DNA from: Candidatus Aenigmatarchaeota archaeon
Lineage (GTDB): Archaea > Aenigmatarchaeota > Aenigmatarchaeia > QMZP01 > JAUXAV01
Direction of reading: 5' to 3'
Assembly (NCBI GenBank): GCA_030619735.1
Contig: JAUXAV010000081.1
Span: 1-5,152, forward strand
Length of the DNA: 5,152 bases
Part shown: in pieces, positions 1 through 5,152 of the stretch
Layout: the number at the start of each line of letters is the position of its first letter
Position numbering within the stretch: position 1 is the stretch's first letter
Notes under the pieces: generated by a model
What the model was told of the DNA's origin: nothing
Database searches by the model: none
Seen by the model: only the letters and a program-made list of their open reading frames with translations
Translations under genes and position numbers: made by a program

Positions 1-479
1 TTCTTTAATGTAGTAATTTCTCCACCAGAACTCACATCAACTTGTCCTTCAAAAACATGAGCAACGGTAAAAGTAGCTTTCTTAACATCTACATTTGCTA
101 CAATTGCCCTCGCCTGTCCCAACGTATGAGTTATACTCTCACTATCTGCTCTAGCTTTAATTTCTATGCCAACAATACCGGCGGCTGGGGCATCAGCAGT
201 TCCGCCCCAATTTGACCTTAATTGGATTCCTGTCAACTGTTCGCCTGCCTCAATTGCTGTTGCAGTAAACTGCCAATGAATCTGTCTGCCATTATTCAAA
301 GCGTCAGTAATTGCCAGCGAAGTAAAATTCAACTGCTCAAGAAAAGTTACAATTTTGGCTCTAAAAATCACATCTGTTTCAAAATTGGTACCCGTTACAT
401 CTACTTTCTCGAATGCTAATGCATTCCCTGAGAAGATCAGGAAAAACATCAGCGCTAGTATTAAAATTAATTTCTTCAC
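1..479 (-). CDS. Exported protein with Sec signal peptide, unknown function (3' end beyond window)
   Basis: The frame is open from a GTG at 479 to the left edge: 159 full codons plus two bases, with no stop, so the C-terminus is missing. The start is well supported by GAGGTGA seven bases upstream and by a 4-base GTGA overlap with the stop of the preceding gene, which implies translational coupling. The N-terminus is a textbook signal peptide: V-K-K at 1-3, a hydrophobic core at about 4-16, then S-G-N-A-L-A with a likely cleavage after A22. The mature part is rich in Val, Thr, Ala and Gly with alternating hydrophobic residues, suggesting beta structure, and includes N-W-G-G-T near residue 84. 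It has no second membrane segment and I recognise no family. Its place in the head operon suggests a virion surface or accessory protein, but the signal peptide instead points to export from the host cell. The function is open. Confidence 0.85.
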   Translation of the reverse strand, partial: MKKLILILALMFFLIFSGNALAFEKVDVTGTNFETDVIFRAKIVTFLEQLNFTSLAITDALNNGRQIHWQFTATAIEAGEQLTGIQLRSNWGGTADAPAAGIVGIEIKARADSESITHTLGQARAIVANVDVKKATFTVAHVFEGQVDVSSGGEITTLK

Positions 480-727
480 TTTTTCTTCACCTCATCTTTT
501 TTTTTAGTTTCTTTATCTGGTTCAGCCTTCTCCCCTCCCTTTTCCGGTTCTACTTTTTCTTCCTTAGGTTTCACTATCAAAGGAGGATGGCAAGGCGTAA
601 ACCATTTGGGGTGATCCCTGATCAGTTTTTGTGCCAAAAGTTCATTGACATCTATTTTGCTTCCCGGCAGGACCCCCCGCAGTTTCTCGCTATTGTAGAT
701 CTCTTTTCCACTATATTTAATCCACAT
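476..727 (-). CDS. Small phage head-module protein with charged Lys/Glu/Pro tail, hypothetical
   Basis: 83 residues, ATG start behind GAGGTGAT. Residues 1-45 look folded: M-W-I-K-Y-S-G-K-E, then a P-G-S-K-I-D-V-N-E-L-L-A segment and R-D-H-P-K-W-F. This layout (short beta strand, a P-G-x-x-x-x-V turn, a helix, then a D-H-P-x-x-F end) is one I associate with small proteins near capsid genes in tailed phages, but I cannot name a family. Residues 52-83 are almost wholly Lys, Glu, Pro and Asp, hence probably disordered, and end in a lysine cluster. An A9 run (497-505) encodes three of those lysines and could be an indel hotspot, although the reading frame and the overlap with the next gene are both intact. 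It lies 31 bases after the capsid gene. A role at the head-tail joint or on the capsid surface is inference only. Confidence 0.75.
   Translation of the reverse strand: MWIKYSGKEIYNSEKLRGVLPGSKIDVNELLAQKLIRDHPKWFTPCHPPLIVKPKEEKVEPEKGGEKAEPDKETKKKDEVKKK
487..493 (-). promoter_or_regulatory. Ribosome binding site of the signal-peptide gene
   Basis: GAGGTGA on the minus strand lies inside the last codons of the 83-residue gene, seven bases before the GTG at 479. It fixes the start of a gene that is otherwise easy to miss because it has no stop in the window. Confidence 0.75.
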
Positions 728-732
728 AATAA

Positions 733-740
733 ATCACCTC
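733..740 (-). promoter_or_regulatory. Ribosome binding site of the 83-residue gene
   Basis: GAGGTGAT on the minus strand, five bases before the ATG at 727. It lies in the 31-base gap after the capsid gene. That gap contains no hairpin, so I see no terminator between the two genes. Confidence 0.75.
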
Positions 741-758
741 ACTTAAATTAAAAAACAA

Positions 759-2021
759 TTAAATCTTAGGACATTCATAGCCCCGGACGACAAAAGTCTC
801 TGTATCTGCGAAGACTCGGCTAAATGCCAATCTCTGAGTAGCGACCAGAATATTCTGGTCCCGCTCAATATCGAAATCGGTCTTCACGGTAATGTTTCTT
901 CTATCGCCGTAGAGCATCGCGGCCTTGTAAACCATTAGCAACTGGGTCCAAGTATCTACCGCACCATCATAAATACCCTCTGCATTCAGATCATCCCTGG
1001 CCCACTCAGATACAACAATTGGGATGTTGTCGATCTTTGCAAGCTCACCGGTGATAACAGTAGCTTTTGGTCCGTACTGATCTAGGGTCTTTACTTCCGT
1101 AAGATCCGTCAACTTCAGATAACCTGCCATGGAGCATACTAAAGCGAGCTTATTAGGATTCACGCCATAGACTCCCATTAGACCCCTGAGGACTTTAATC
1201 TTAGTAGCTGTCAAAGTGCCTGCTATATCTAAGCTGGCAGCCGCCAGTTTCCGGTAGCCCATCCAAGCTCTACGTGAGTCGTATGATTCCACTACCTCCC
1301 CGGTATCTTGGTGAGTATCAGAAGTATCTCCATTAATAGTTGCATTTTCGATAGCAGTCGCTATTGCCTCCACGATGTCTTTCTTTAATAATGGAAGGGC
1401 AGGTATTATTGCGTCCTCTACCAACTCTTCGGTTAGTATCACTCTTGCAGCTATCTTTTTGGCATCGAAACGCACCTTGCCTGCAGCCATCTTAGATTTT
1501 TTTATCCTCGGTGAATCCTCTGCGACAGCCTCTCCAGCTAAATAACCCGTGGTCCTTCCGGCTACGTAAGGTAAGTCATAAGGCTGACTAGGCATCGGAA
1601 TACGATCATGCAATGCAGCTACCTTTAGAGCCAGATGAACTTCCTGTTGCAACCTAGCACTCAATTGGGTTGGCACCCAATCGGCGTGCTCTGTGGTATC
1701 CATCGCTTTTAGGAACTCCTCATTTTGGGCATAATTTTCGAATAGCCGGGTCTGTCGTGGATTTATTCCAAGCATGATTCCTAATAAGTAAATATCATCA
1801 GCCCTCTTCTGGAATTCCAACTCCGTAGCATTGGCTTCGGCTTTGGTAAACCATTGAGGCCCAACCCCTATTAGTTGTGTCCCCCCCAATGAGAATGCAG
1901 TCTTGCGACTAGTAGCCATGGATTTAGACAAGGCGACCTTCAGCATCTCAATTGCCTTTTCTTTGGTTACGGCTTTTTCCTTTATATCATGAATAGTTTT
2001 TTTTATTTCTTCTAAGTTCAT
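759..2021 (-). CDS. Major capsid protein, HK97 fold
   Basis: 420 residues; it forms the icosahedral shell of the head. The ATG start has AAGGAGGTG about ten bases upstream, the strongest binding site in the operon apart from the internal one in the scaffold gene, which suits a highly expressed product. Residues 1-35 are charged and helical. Residues about 36-135 would fit an N-terminal arm or delta-like region. About 150-195 fits the E-loop (P-Y-V-A-G-R, G-E-A-V-A-E-D-S, then a K-rich strand). About 197-228 is the long spine helix (T-E-E-L-V-E-D, then I-V-E-A-I-A-T-A-I-E-N), followed by the N-G-D turn. The C-terminal third holds the A-domain (V-Y-G-V-N-P-N-K-L-A-L-V-C-S) and the typical ending with Y-K-A-A-M-L-Y-G-D-R-R and F-S-R-V-F-A-D-T-E-T-F. 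It directly follows protease and scaffold genes, as in many tailed phages. A protease cleavage point cannot be placed from sequence alone. Family confidence is high. Confidence 0.92.
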   Translation of the reverse strand: MNLEEIKKTIHDIKEKAVTKEKAIEMLKVALSKSMATSRKTAFSLGGTQLIGVGPQWFTKAEANATELEFQKRADDIYLLGIMLGINPRQTRLFENYAQNEEFLKAMDTTEHADWVPTQLSARLQQEVHLALKVAALHDRIPMPSQPYDLPYVAGRTTGYLAGEAVAEDSPRIKKSKMAAGKVRFDAKKIAARVILTEELVEDAIIPALPLLKKDIVEAIATAIENATINGDTSDTHQDTGEVVESYDSRRAWMGYRKLAAASLDIAGTLTATKIKVLRGLMGVYGVNPNKLALVCSMAGYLKLTDLTEVKTLDQYGPKATVITGELAKIDNIPIVVSEWARDDLNAEGIYDGAVDTWTQLLMVYKAAMLYGDRRNITVKTDFDIERDQNILVATQRLAFSRVFADTETFVVRGYECPKI

Positions 2022-2031
2022 TTGTATATAA

Positions 2032-2040
2032 CACCTCCTT
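2032..2040 (-). promoter_or_regulatory. Strong ribosome binding site of the capsid gene
   Basis: AAGGAGGTG on the minus strand starts within the TAA stop of the scaffold gene and lies ten bases before the capsid ATG. Termination on the scaffold and initiation on the capsid gene are therefore adjacent. Confidence 0.8.
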
Positions 2041-2498
2041 TAAGCATTAATTTCTTTTATCATTTTTTTCAAGTCTTCCTCTGTAAACAGTCTTTTCTCC
2101 AGCTCCTCGACTGTCTTTTCTAATTCTTTCAACCTGTCCTCATCCTCTAGGTCAGATTTGTAGCCATAACCATAGCCCACCAGTTTCCCAATTGCTGTGA
2201 CACCCCGTAAGATGTCCTTTAAGGCACCGGTAATTTTATCGGCTGCCTCTTTACTAACTCCCTTGTCTTGTTTTCCGAACTCCTCTATTAATTTTTGTTC
2301 GATGTCATCATGGAGTTCGATTTTGATCTCCTCTTTTCTCTCTTCAGTGAAAGCCTTCTCAAATTCTGACCGGTAAGTCTCCTCAAGTTGCTTTTTGAGA
2401 ATGGGAGTCAGCGATTTTTCCATTTCCACTTCCAATTTCTTGCGATCTTCTAAACTTAATTCTTCTAACTTAACTTCCACTTTATCCACTTTATCCAC
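2040..2498 (-). other. Possible nested scaffold product from an internal GTG start
   Basis: Within the 188-residue gene, codon 37 (GTG at 2498-2496) lies eight bases after AAAGGAGGTG, a better ribosome binding site than the one at the gene's own TTG. Starting here gives 152 residues beginning with the D-K-V repeats and keeping the whole helical region, but dropping the V-D-R-P-A-N tail. The site and spacing are seen directly; use of the site is inference. The alternative is that K-G-G-A codons produce the motif by chance. Confidence 0.5.
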
Positions 2499-2606
2499 TT
2501 TATCAGCACCTCCTTTATTTTTTACAAATATAAACTTCCTTCTGTTTGCCGGACGATCTACATATGAAACTTCCTGGATATCTAAATCTAGTATTCTGTA
2601 TCTCAA
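2040..2606 (-). CDS. Scaffold-like head protein carrying a protease-type N-terminal tail
   Basis: 188 residues from a TTG start behind GGGGGTGATG. It lies between the protease and capsid genes, the usual position of a scaffold. Residues 1-30 do not look like scaffold: I-Q-E-V-S-Y-V-D-R-P-A-N-R-R-K-F (10-25) matches the motif that normally follows the catalytic serine near the C-terminus of XkdF/S78 proteases (E-V-S-x-V-D-x-P-A-N). Residues 35-43 are three D-K-V repeats. From about 44 on the protein is very rich in Glu and Lys and predicted helical, with a likely coiled coil at 153-186 (L-K-E-L-E-K-T-V-E-E-L-E-K-R-L) and a short G-Y-G-Y-G-Y break at 144-149. No catalytic motif is seen. An internal in-frame start at codon 37 may yield a tail-less form. 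The scaffold role rests on position and composition, not on a recognised family. Confidence 0.8.
   Translation of the reverse strand: MRYRILDLDIQEVSYVDRPANRRKFIFVKNKGGADKVDKVDKVEVKLEELSLEDRKKLEVEMEKSLTPILKKQLEETYRSEFEKAFTEERKEEIKIELHDDIEQKLIEEFGKQDKGVSKEAADKITGALKDILRGVTAIGKLVGYGYGYKSDLEDEDRLKELEKTVEELEKRLFTEEDLKKMIKEINA
2480..2506 (-). repeat. Three tandem 9-base repeats encoding D-K-V
   Basis: On the plus strand ctttatcca occurs at 2480-2488 and 2489-2497, with an imperfect third copy (last two bases differ) at 2498-2506. In the scaffold frame they encode D-K-V three times, and each copy supplies a GTG codon (2498, 2489, 2480). The repeat length is a multiple of three, so gain or loss of copies would keep the frame. 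Confidence 0.85.
2507..2516 (-). promoter_or_regulatory. Internal Shine-Dalgarno site within the scaffold gene
   Basis: AAAGGAGGTG on the minus strand is a near-perfect match to the anti-Shine-Dalgarno complement, placed eight bases before an in-frame GTG. It encodes K-G-G plus part of the next codon in the longer product. Confidence 0.55.
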
Positions 2607-2610
2607 ATGA

Positions 2611-2620
2611 CATCACCCCC
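2611..2620 (-). promoter_or_regulatory. Ribosome binding site of the scaffold gene (supports TTG start)
   Basis: GGGGGTGATG on the minus strand matches the anti-Shine-Dalgarno complement at all but one core base and lies four bases before the TTG at 2606. It starts at the last base of the protease stop codon, so the two genes are probably coupled. Confidence 0.7.
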
Positions 2621-3012
2621 TATCCGGTAACTCCGATTCCTGGTCCTCTGAATGAGTAACCATTTAACCGACCGTCCTTGATCATCTCCCACACTTCATC
2701 ATCAAGTACTTTAGTTGTCATTAACCAAGTACCTGCCTTTATAAATTGTTCTCCTATCATCCTCCCTTCTCTTTCGATCCAATTCTCGATAATGGCCACT
2801 TTAGGTTCGAAATCGGAATCATGCTCTACCCGGATCTCGGGTCCCTGTTCCATGAACTTGACCATAGCTTTTTCAATCTCCTCACTAGAGATTACATCCC
2901 CATAAGTGTCCTCAACTTCTGGTTCGGCCACAATCCCAGTAACCAACCTCTTCTCTTCTTCTACTTTCACAAAATCCATTGACCATTCTCTTTCGACTTT
3001 TTCCGTTTTCAA
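2620..3012 (-). CDS. XkdF-like prohead protease (Peptidase S78 type), short form
   Basis: 130 residues from the TTG at 3012, favoured because GAGGTG lies six bases upstream; a GTG at 3021 in the same frame is part of that binding site itself. The family removes scaffold and capsid N-termini during head maturation. The sequence follows XkdF closely: V-K-V-E-E-E-K-R-L-V-T-G-I-V near residue 15, E-D-T-Y-G-D-V-I-S-S-E-E-I-E-K-A, R-V-E-H with H64 as likely catalytic His, I-K-A-G-T-W-L-M, then D-D-E-V-W-E-M-I-K-D-G and N-G-Y-S-F-R-G with S120 as likely nucleophile. It stops only ten residues after that serine. Relatives usually continue with a strand containing E-V-S-x-V-D-x-P-A-N; here that segment starts the next gene. 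No single-base shift would rejoin the two, because each frame has its own stop in the junction. Family assignment is confident; activity as a short form is untested. Confidence 0.87.
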   Translation of the reverse strand: MKTEKVEREWSMDFVKVEEEKRLVTGIVAEPEVEDTYGDVISSEEIEKAMVKFMEQGPEIRVEHDSDFEPKVAIIENWIEREGRMIGEQFIKAGTWLMTTKVLDDEVWEMIKDGRLNGYSFRGPGIGVTG

Positions 3013-3018
3013 CAATCC

Positions 3019-3024
3019 CACCTC
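3019..3024 (-). promoter_or_regulatory. Ribosome binding site of the protease gene (decides the start)
   Basis: GAGGTG on the minus strand is six bases before the TTG at 3012 and three before another TTG at 3015. The GTG at 3021 lies inside the site, so it is an unlikely start. Confidence 0.65.
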
Positions 3025-3038
3025 ACTTTCAAATAGTG

Positions 3039-5111
3039 CTACCCTTCCTCAAATAATTTTGATTTCATCTTCTGGTCCTTTGGCTTCATCATTAGCCAGA
3101 CCCTTCTCTTCTCTCTGCCCTCTGGATCTTTTAACGGGGCAAACATGGCTACGATCCGGCCATTCAGCTTCTTGAGTTTCTCATATTCCTTAGAACCCGA
3201 ATTGAATTCGATCCAAAACTCTTTATAATGGTTGTCCTGCACGCCGGCTTTCCACTTAAAGGTTCCCAGCCCGTCCATTATGGCAAAATGCTCAGGTGTG
3301 ATACCAACCGTTCCAGCCTGTCCTGGTAAAAATACTTTGGGCTTGGCAAGTCCGTATCTCAGCCAGCTCATATTTGACGCTCGCATAACTTTGCCAGTTA
3401 ACCCTTCATGCCCTCCGCTTTCTGTCTCCAATTTAAAGTTAAACATAACCTTAGTTACGCCAGTTACACATCTATATATCTTAATCGGTTTGGCCGAGCT
3501 GGCTGGGTCAAAAAGCTCTCCACCTTCCCAGTATGTTTTCTTAGGGTTGGTCGGCAATAGCCTAAAATCCAAATGGGCGGGGTTTTTGCCCTTCAGCCTT
3601 CTAGTCCTAAGATAATCATCCGCCTCTTCTTTTGTCATTCCCATAATGTGCAATTGCAGAATCCCTGTGCCTGACCAGCCTTCCTCAAGATCAATGTTCC
3701 CTTCTTTCTTCACAAATTCATTTTTCTCTGCATTCCAGATATTTGGATTCTGGTTATCCCCAAATTTCTCGGCTGCTTTGCCATCCTTTACTTCTTTGAC
3801 AGAAATTATCTCGTCTTTGCCATCCCCGGTTGTGGACCATTCCTTAAAGTGCTTCTCACAAAACCAAGCATGACCTATCCCCTCAGCCCATAAACATTCA
3901 TAAACGGGAGGCTTGCTGCACTCCATGCACTCCTCTCTTGAGTGACTTGCCTTAGCGAACCCCAGTTTCTTGCTCAAGTACTCATCTAACTCGGGATTTG
4001 TCTGCAGTATATTTGCCCTTCTGCCTTCCCTGATTATGGCTCTTACGTCATTTGCTCTATGGATTGACTTCTTTTTAATAACAGGGATTACTACTGATAC
4101 CTGTAATATTTCGTCTTCGACCTCGGGAATTATCTCCTCAACCTGGACCTCTACTACATCTCCTTTACTTAGTGATAGGGCCGAGTTCATAGTCTTGCCC
4201 AGTGCAAGCCACTCATCATCTTGTCTGCACTCATGCTCATAAGAATAAATTCCTGGTTTATTCTTTACAGATTCCTTCCCGGATATCCGGGTCCTGATAA
4301 TACCGACGGTCTTCCCTTTTGCCCAGTATAAATTGTTGCCTCCAAAGCCGACATACTGTCCGGTAACATCCTTGATGACCACCCCTTCGGAGCGGGGCAT
4401 GTTTGAATATCTTTTTACCGCCTTCACGAATGCCTCCTTAGATCGGGCTATGGTCGACTTGGATTTGGTTAATATCTTTAACTTGCCTAGGTTAAGAGAA
4501 TCCAGAATCTTCCTTCTCTCAGACCAGGGCATCTGGGTCACAGAATTCGAGTGATACAGGACGTCAAAGACTACCACCCTGAGCTTACCTTCCACTCCCT
4601 TTTTGGTGACAAATGATTCTTCTATAATATTGCCTATATTATTTAAACCCTGTAAATCTATTCTGCTCAAGGGTTGCCCATCTGTCCCGATCGCACCGAT
4701 ATCGCAATCCAGTATGTATGCACCAGATATTTTTTTCATTTCCCGCACCAATGCTGGGAATTGCTTTGACCTGTTTTTTCTGTCTCCTTCGAAGAATATA
4801 AGGGTGTCGCCTTCCGTATTCTTTTCGATGATTCCTCTAAATCCGTTGTATTTTAACTCTACATCTACTATCTTTCGTTCCTCTACCCAGTCTTCCCACA
4901 TTTTGTCTATGTCGGCATCTTTATATAAATAAAAAGCCCTAGAAGGCTTCGGAGGAATAAAGGTCCACAAAGGTTTCCTCGCCTCCTTGGTCTCCTTGGC
5001 TAACATCACTTCCTTGCTCTTTAATACCAAATCATATAGGGGCAGGTGTGCCCCTATCGGGCCGGCCGGCCGATAGATCCATTCTGTCTTCTCAAAGGCT
5101 TCCTTCTTCAT
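3039..5111 (-). CDS. ATP-dependent DNA ligase-like protein fused to a LigD-type 3'-phosphoesterase-like domain
   Basis: 690 residues from the ATG at 5111, chosen for GAGGT ten bases upstream; a TTG at 5141 lacks good spacing, and the frame stays open to the edge, so the gene may start further upstream. The ligase nucleotidyltransferase core spans about 60-270: motif I K87-Y-N89-G-F-R92, I-L-D-C-D137 at the metal site, V-F-D183, E242-G-V-V-I-K247, and W-A-K265-G-K267. An OB-like region follows (K-G-D-V-V-E-V). Residues 395-421 hold C-x2-C, then C-x2-H, a probable zinc site. From about 478 the sequence resembles the LigD phosphoesterase: L-Q-L-H488, H513-L-D515-F-R517, then L-N-G-R-I-V-A and W-L-M-M-K-P-K-D near the end. 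In that family these repair 3' ends and seal breaks. Motif I has Asn where Asp is usual, so ligase activity is uncertain. It sits 26 bases before the protease gene. A structural or packaging role is possible. Confidence 0.78.
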   Translation of the reverse strand: MKKEAFEKTEWIYRPAGPIGAHLPLYDLVLKSKEVMLAKETKEARKPLWTFIPPKPSRAFYLYKDADIDKMWEDWVEERKIVDVELKYNGFRGIIEKNTEGDTLIFFEGDRKNRSKQFPALVREMKKISGAYILDCDIGAIGTDGQPLSRIDLQGLNNIGNIIEESFVTKKGVEGKLRVVVFDVLYHSNSVTQMPWSERRKILDSLNLGKLKILTKSKSTIARSKEAFVKAVKRYSNMPRSEGVVIKDVTGQYVGFGGNNLYWAKGKTVGIIRTRISGKESVKNKPGIYSYEHECRQDDEWLALGKTMNSALSLSKGDVVEVQVEEIIPEVEDEILQVSVVIPVIKKKSIHRANDVRAIIREGRRANILQTNPELDEYLSKKLGFAKASHSREECMECSKPPVYECLWAEGIGHAWFCEKHFKEWSTTGDGKDEIISVKEVKDGKAAEKFGDNQNPNIWNAEKNEFVKKEGNIDLEEGWSGTGILQLHIMGMTKEEADDYLRTRRLKGKNPAHLDFRLLPTNPKKTYWEGGELFDPASSAKPIKIYRCVTGVTKVMFNFKLETESGGHEGLTGKVMRASNMSWLRYGLAKPKVFLPGQAGTVGITPEHFAIMDGLGTFKWKAGVQDNHYKEFWIEFNSGSKEYEKLKKLNGRIVAMFAPLKDPEGREKRRVWLMMKPKDQKMKSKLFEEG

Positions 5112-5121
5112 ATGGTTTCTT

Positions 5122-5126
5122 ACCTC
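5122..5126 (-). promoter_or_regulatory. Candidate ribosome binding site of the ligase-like gene
   Basis: GAGGT on the minus strand is ten bases before the ATG at 5111. The spacing is on the long side. The only competitor visible is a TTG at 5141 with AGGGA one base away, too close to work well. Confidence 0.45.
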
Positions 5127-5152
5127 AGTCTCGAGCTGCAAATCCCTATCTG

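Noticed and set aside
413..751. Plus-strand open frame of 112 codons, rich in Phe, Ser and Leu
   Set aside because: It is antisense to the Lys/Glu-rich small gene and the signal-peptide gene, whose complement automatically gives Phe/Ser/Leu-rich codons. It lacks family features and the minus-strand genes have good start signals.
728..758. Possible terminator after the capsid gene
   Set aside because: The 31-base gap is AT-rich with a ribosome binding site but contains no GC-rich inverted repeat.
1664..1681. Perfect 7-base inverted repeat with a 4-base loop (ATTGGGT / ACCCAAT)
   Set aside because: It lies in the middle of the capsid gene and encodes D-W-V-P-T-Q-L. It has no U-tract and no gene boundary, so a terminator is not supported; probably chance.
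2604..2622. Programmed frameshift joining protease and scaffold
   Set aside because: The protease frame stops at TAG before the TGA in the scaffold frame, so no window exists in which one shift would give a fusion. No slippery heptamer is present.
2678..4932. Numerous plus-strand open frames of 70-130 codons opposite the ligase-like and protease genes
   Set aside because: All are shadows of minus-strand genes with clear family motifs. Their compositions are Ser/Leu/Phe-biased and none shows a recognisable domain.
5054..5076. GC-rich imperfect palindrome (CTATCGG arms around repeated CCGG)
   Set aside because: It lies inside the ligase-like coding frame and encodes Y-R-P-A-G-P-I in ordinary codons. 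An mRNA hairpin near the start is possible, but nothing else supports a regulatory role.
1..5152. CRISPR arrays, tRNA genes, insertion sequences, attachment sites
   Set aside because: I saw no regularly spaced repeats, no cloverleaf-like sequence, no transposase motifs and no long terminal repeats. Coding sequence fills nearly the whole window.

Overview
This 5.15 kb window reads as part of the head (capsid) module of a tailed dsDNA bacteriophage or prophage. Every supportable gene is on the minus strand, so transcription runs from position 5152 toward 1. The genes are packed with gaps of about 30 bases or less, or overlap by a few bases. No terminator or promoter is visible between them, so they look like one polycistronic unit. 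Shine-Dalgarno sites are strong and of the GGAGGTGAT type, and TTG and GTG starts are common. The host cannot be named from the sequence. A classic AxA Sec signal peptide and the strong SD sites fit a bacterial host, but an archaeal host is not excluded.

In transcription order: (1) about 5111-3039, a large protein with an ATP-dependent DNA ligase core, a Cys/His zinc-knuckle-like linker and a C-terminal region resembling the LigD 3'-phosphoesterase; (2) 3012-2620, an XkdF-like (S78-type) prohead protease; (3) 2606-2040, a charged, helical scaffold-like protein whose first 30 residues look like the tail normally found at the end of the protease, with a second in-frame start at 2498 behind a near-perfect ribosome binding site; (4) 2021-759, an HK97-fold major capsid protein; (5) 727-476, a small protein with a Lys/Glu/Pro-rich tail; (6) 479-1, a protein with a clear signal peptide that runs off the left edge and overlaps gene 5 by 4 bases.

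Genes 2-4 are the usual protease, scaffold and capsid set: the scaffold guides capsid assembly, the protease then clears the scaffold, and the shell matures. Genes 5 and 6 sit where head-completion or decoration proteins are often found, but their jobs are not shown by sequence. The unusual parts are the DNA-repair-like fusion enzyme placed directly ahead of the protease, the protease tail moved onto the scaffold gene with a nested scaffold start (compare lambda C/Nu3), and a Sec-exported protein translationally coupled to the head genes. Portal and terminase genes would be expected upstream, beyond position 5152, but are not in the window. The plus strand shows no convincing gene.
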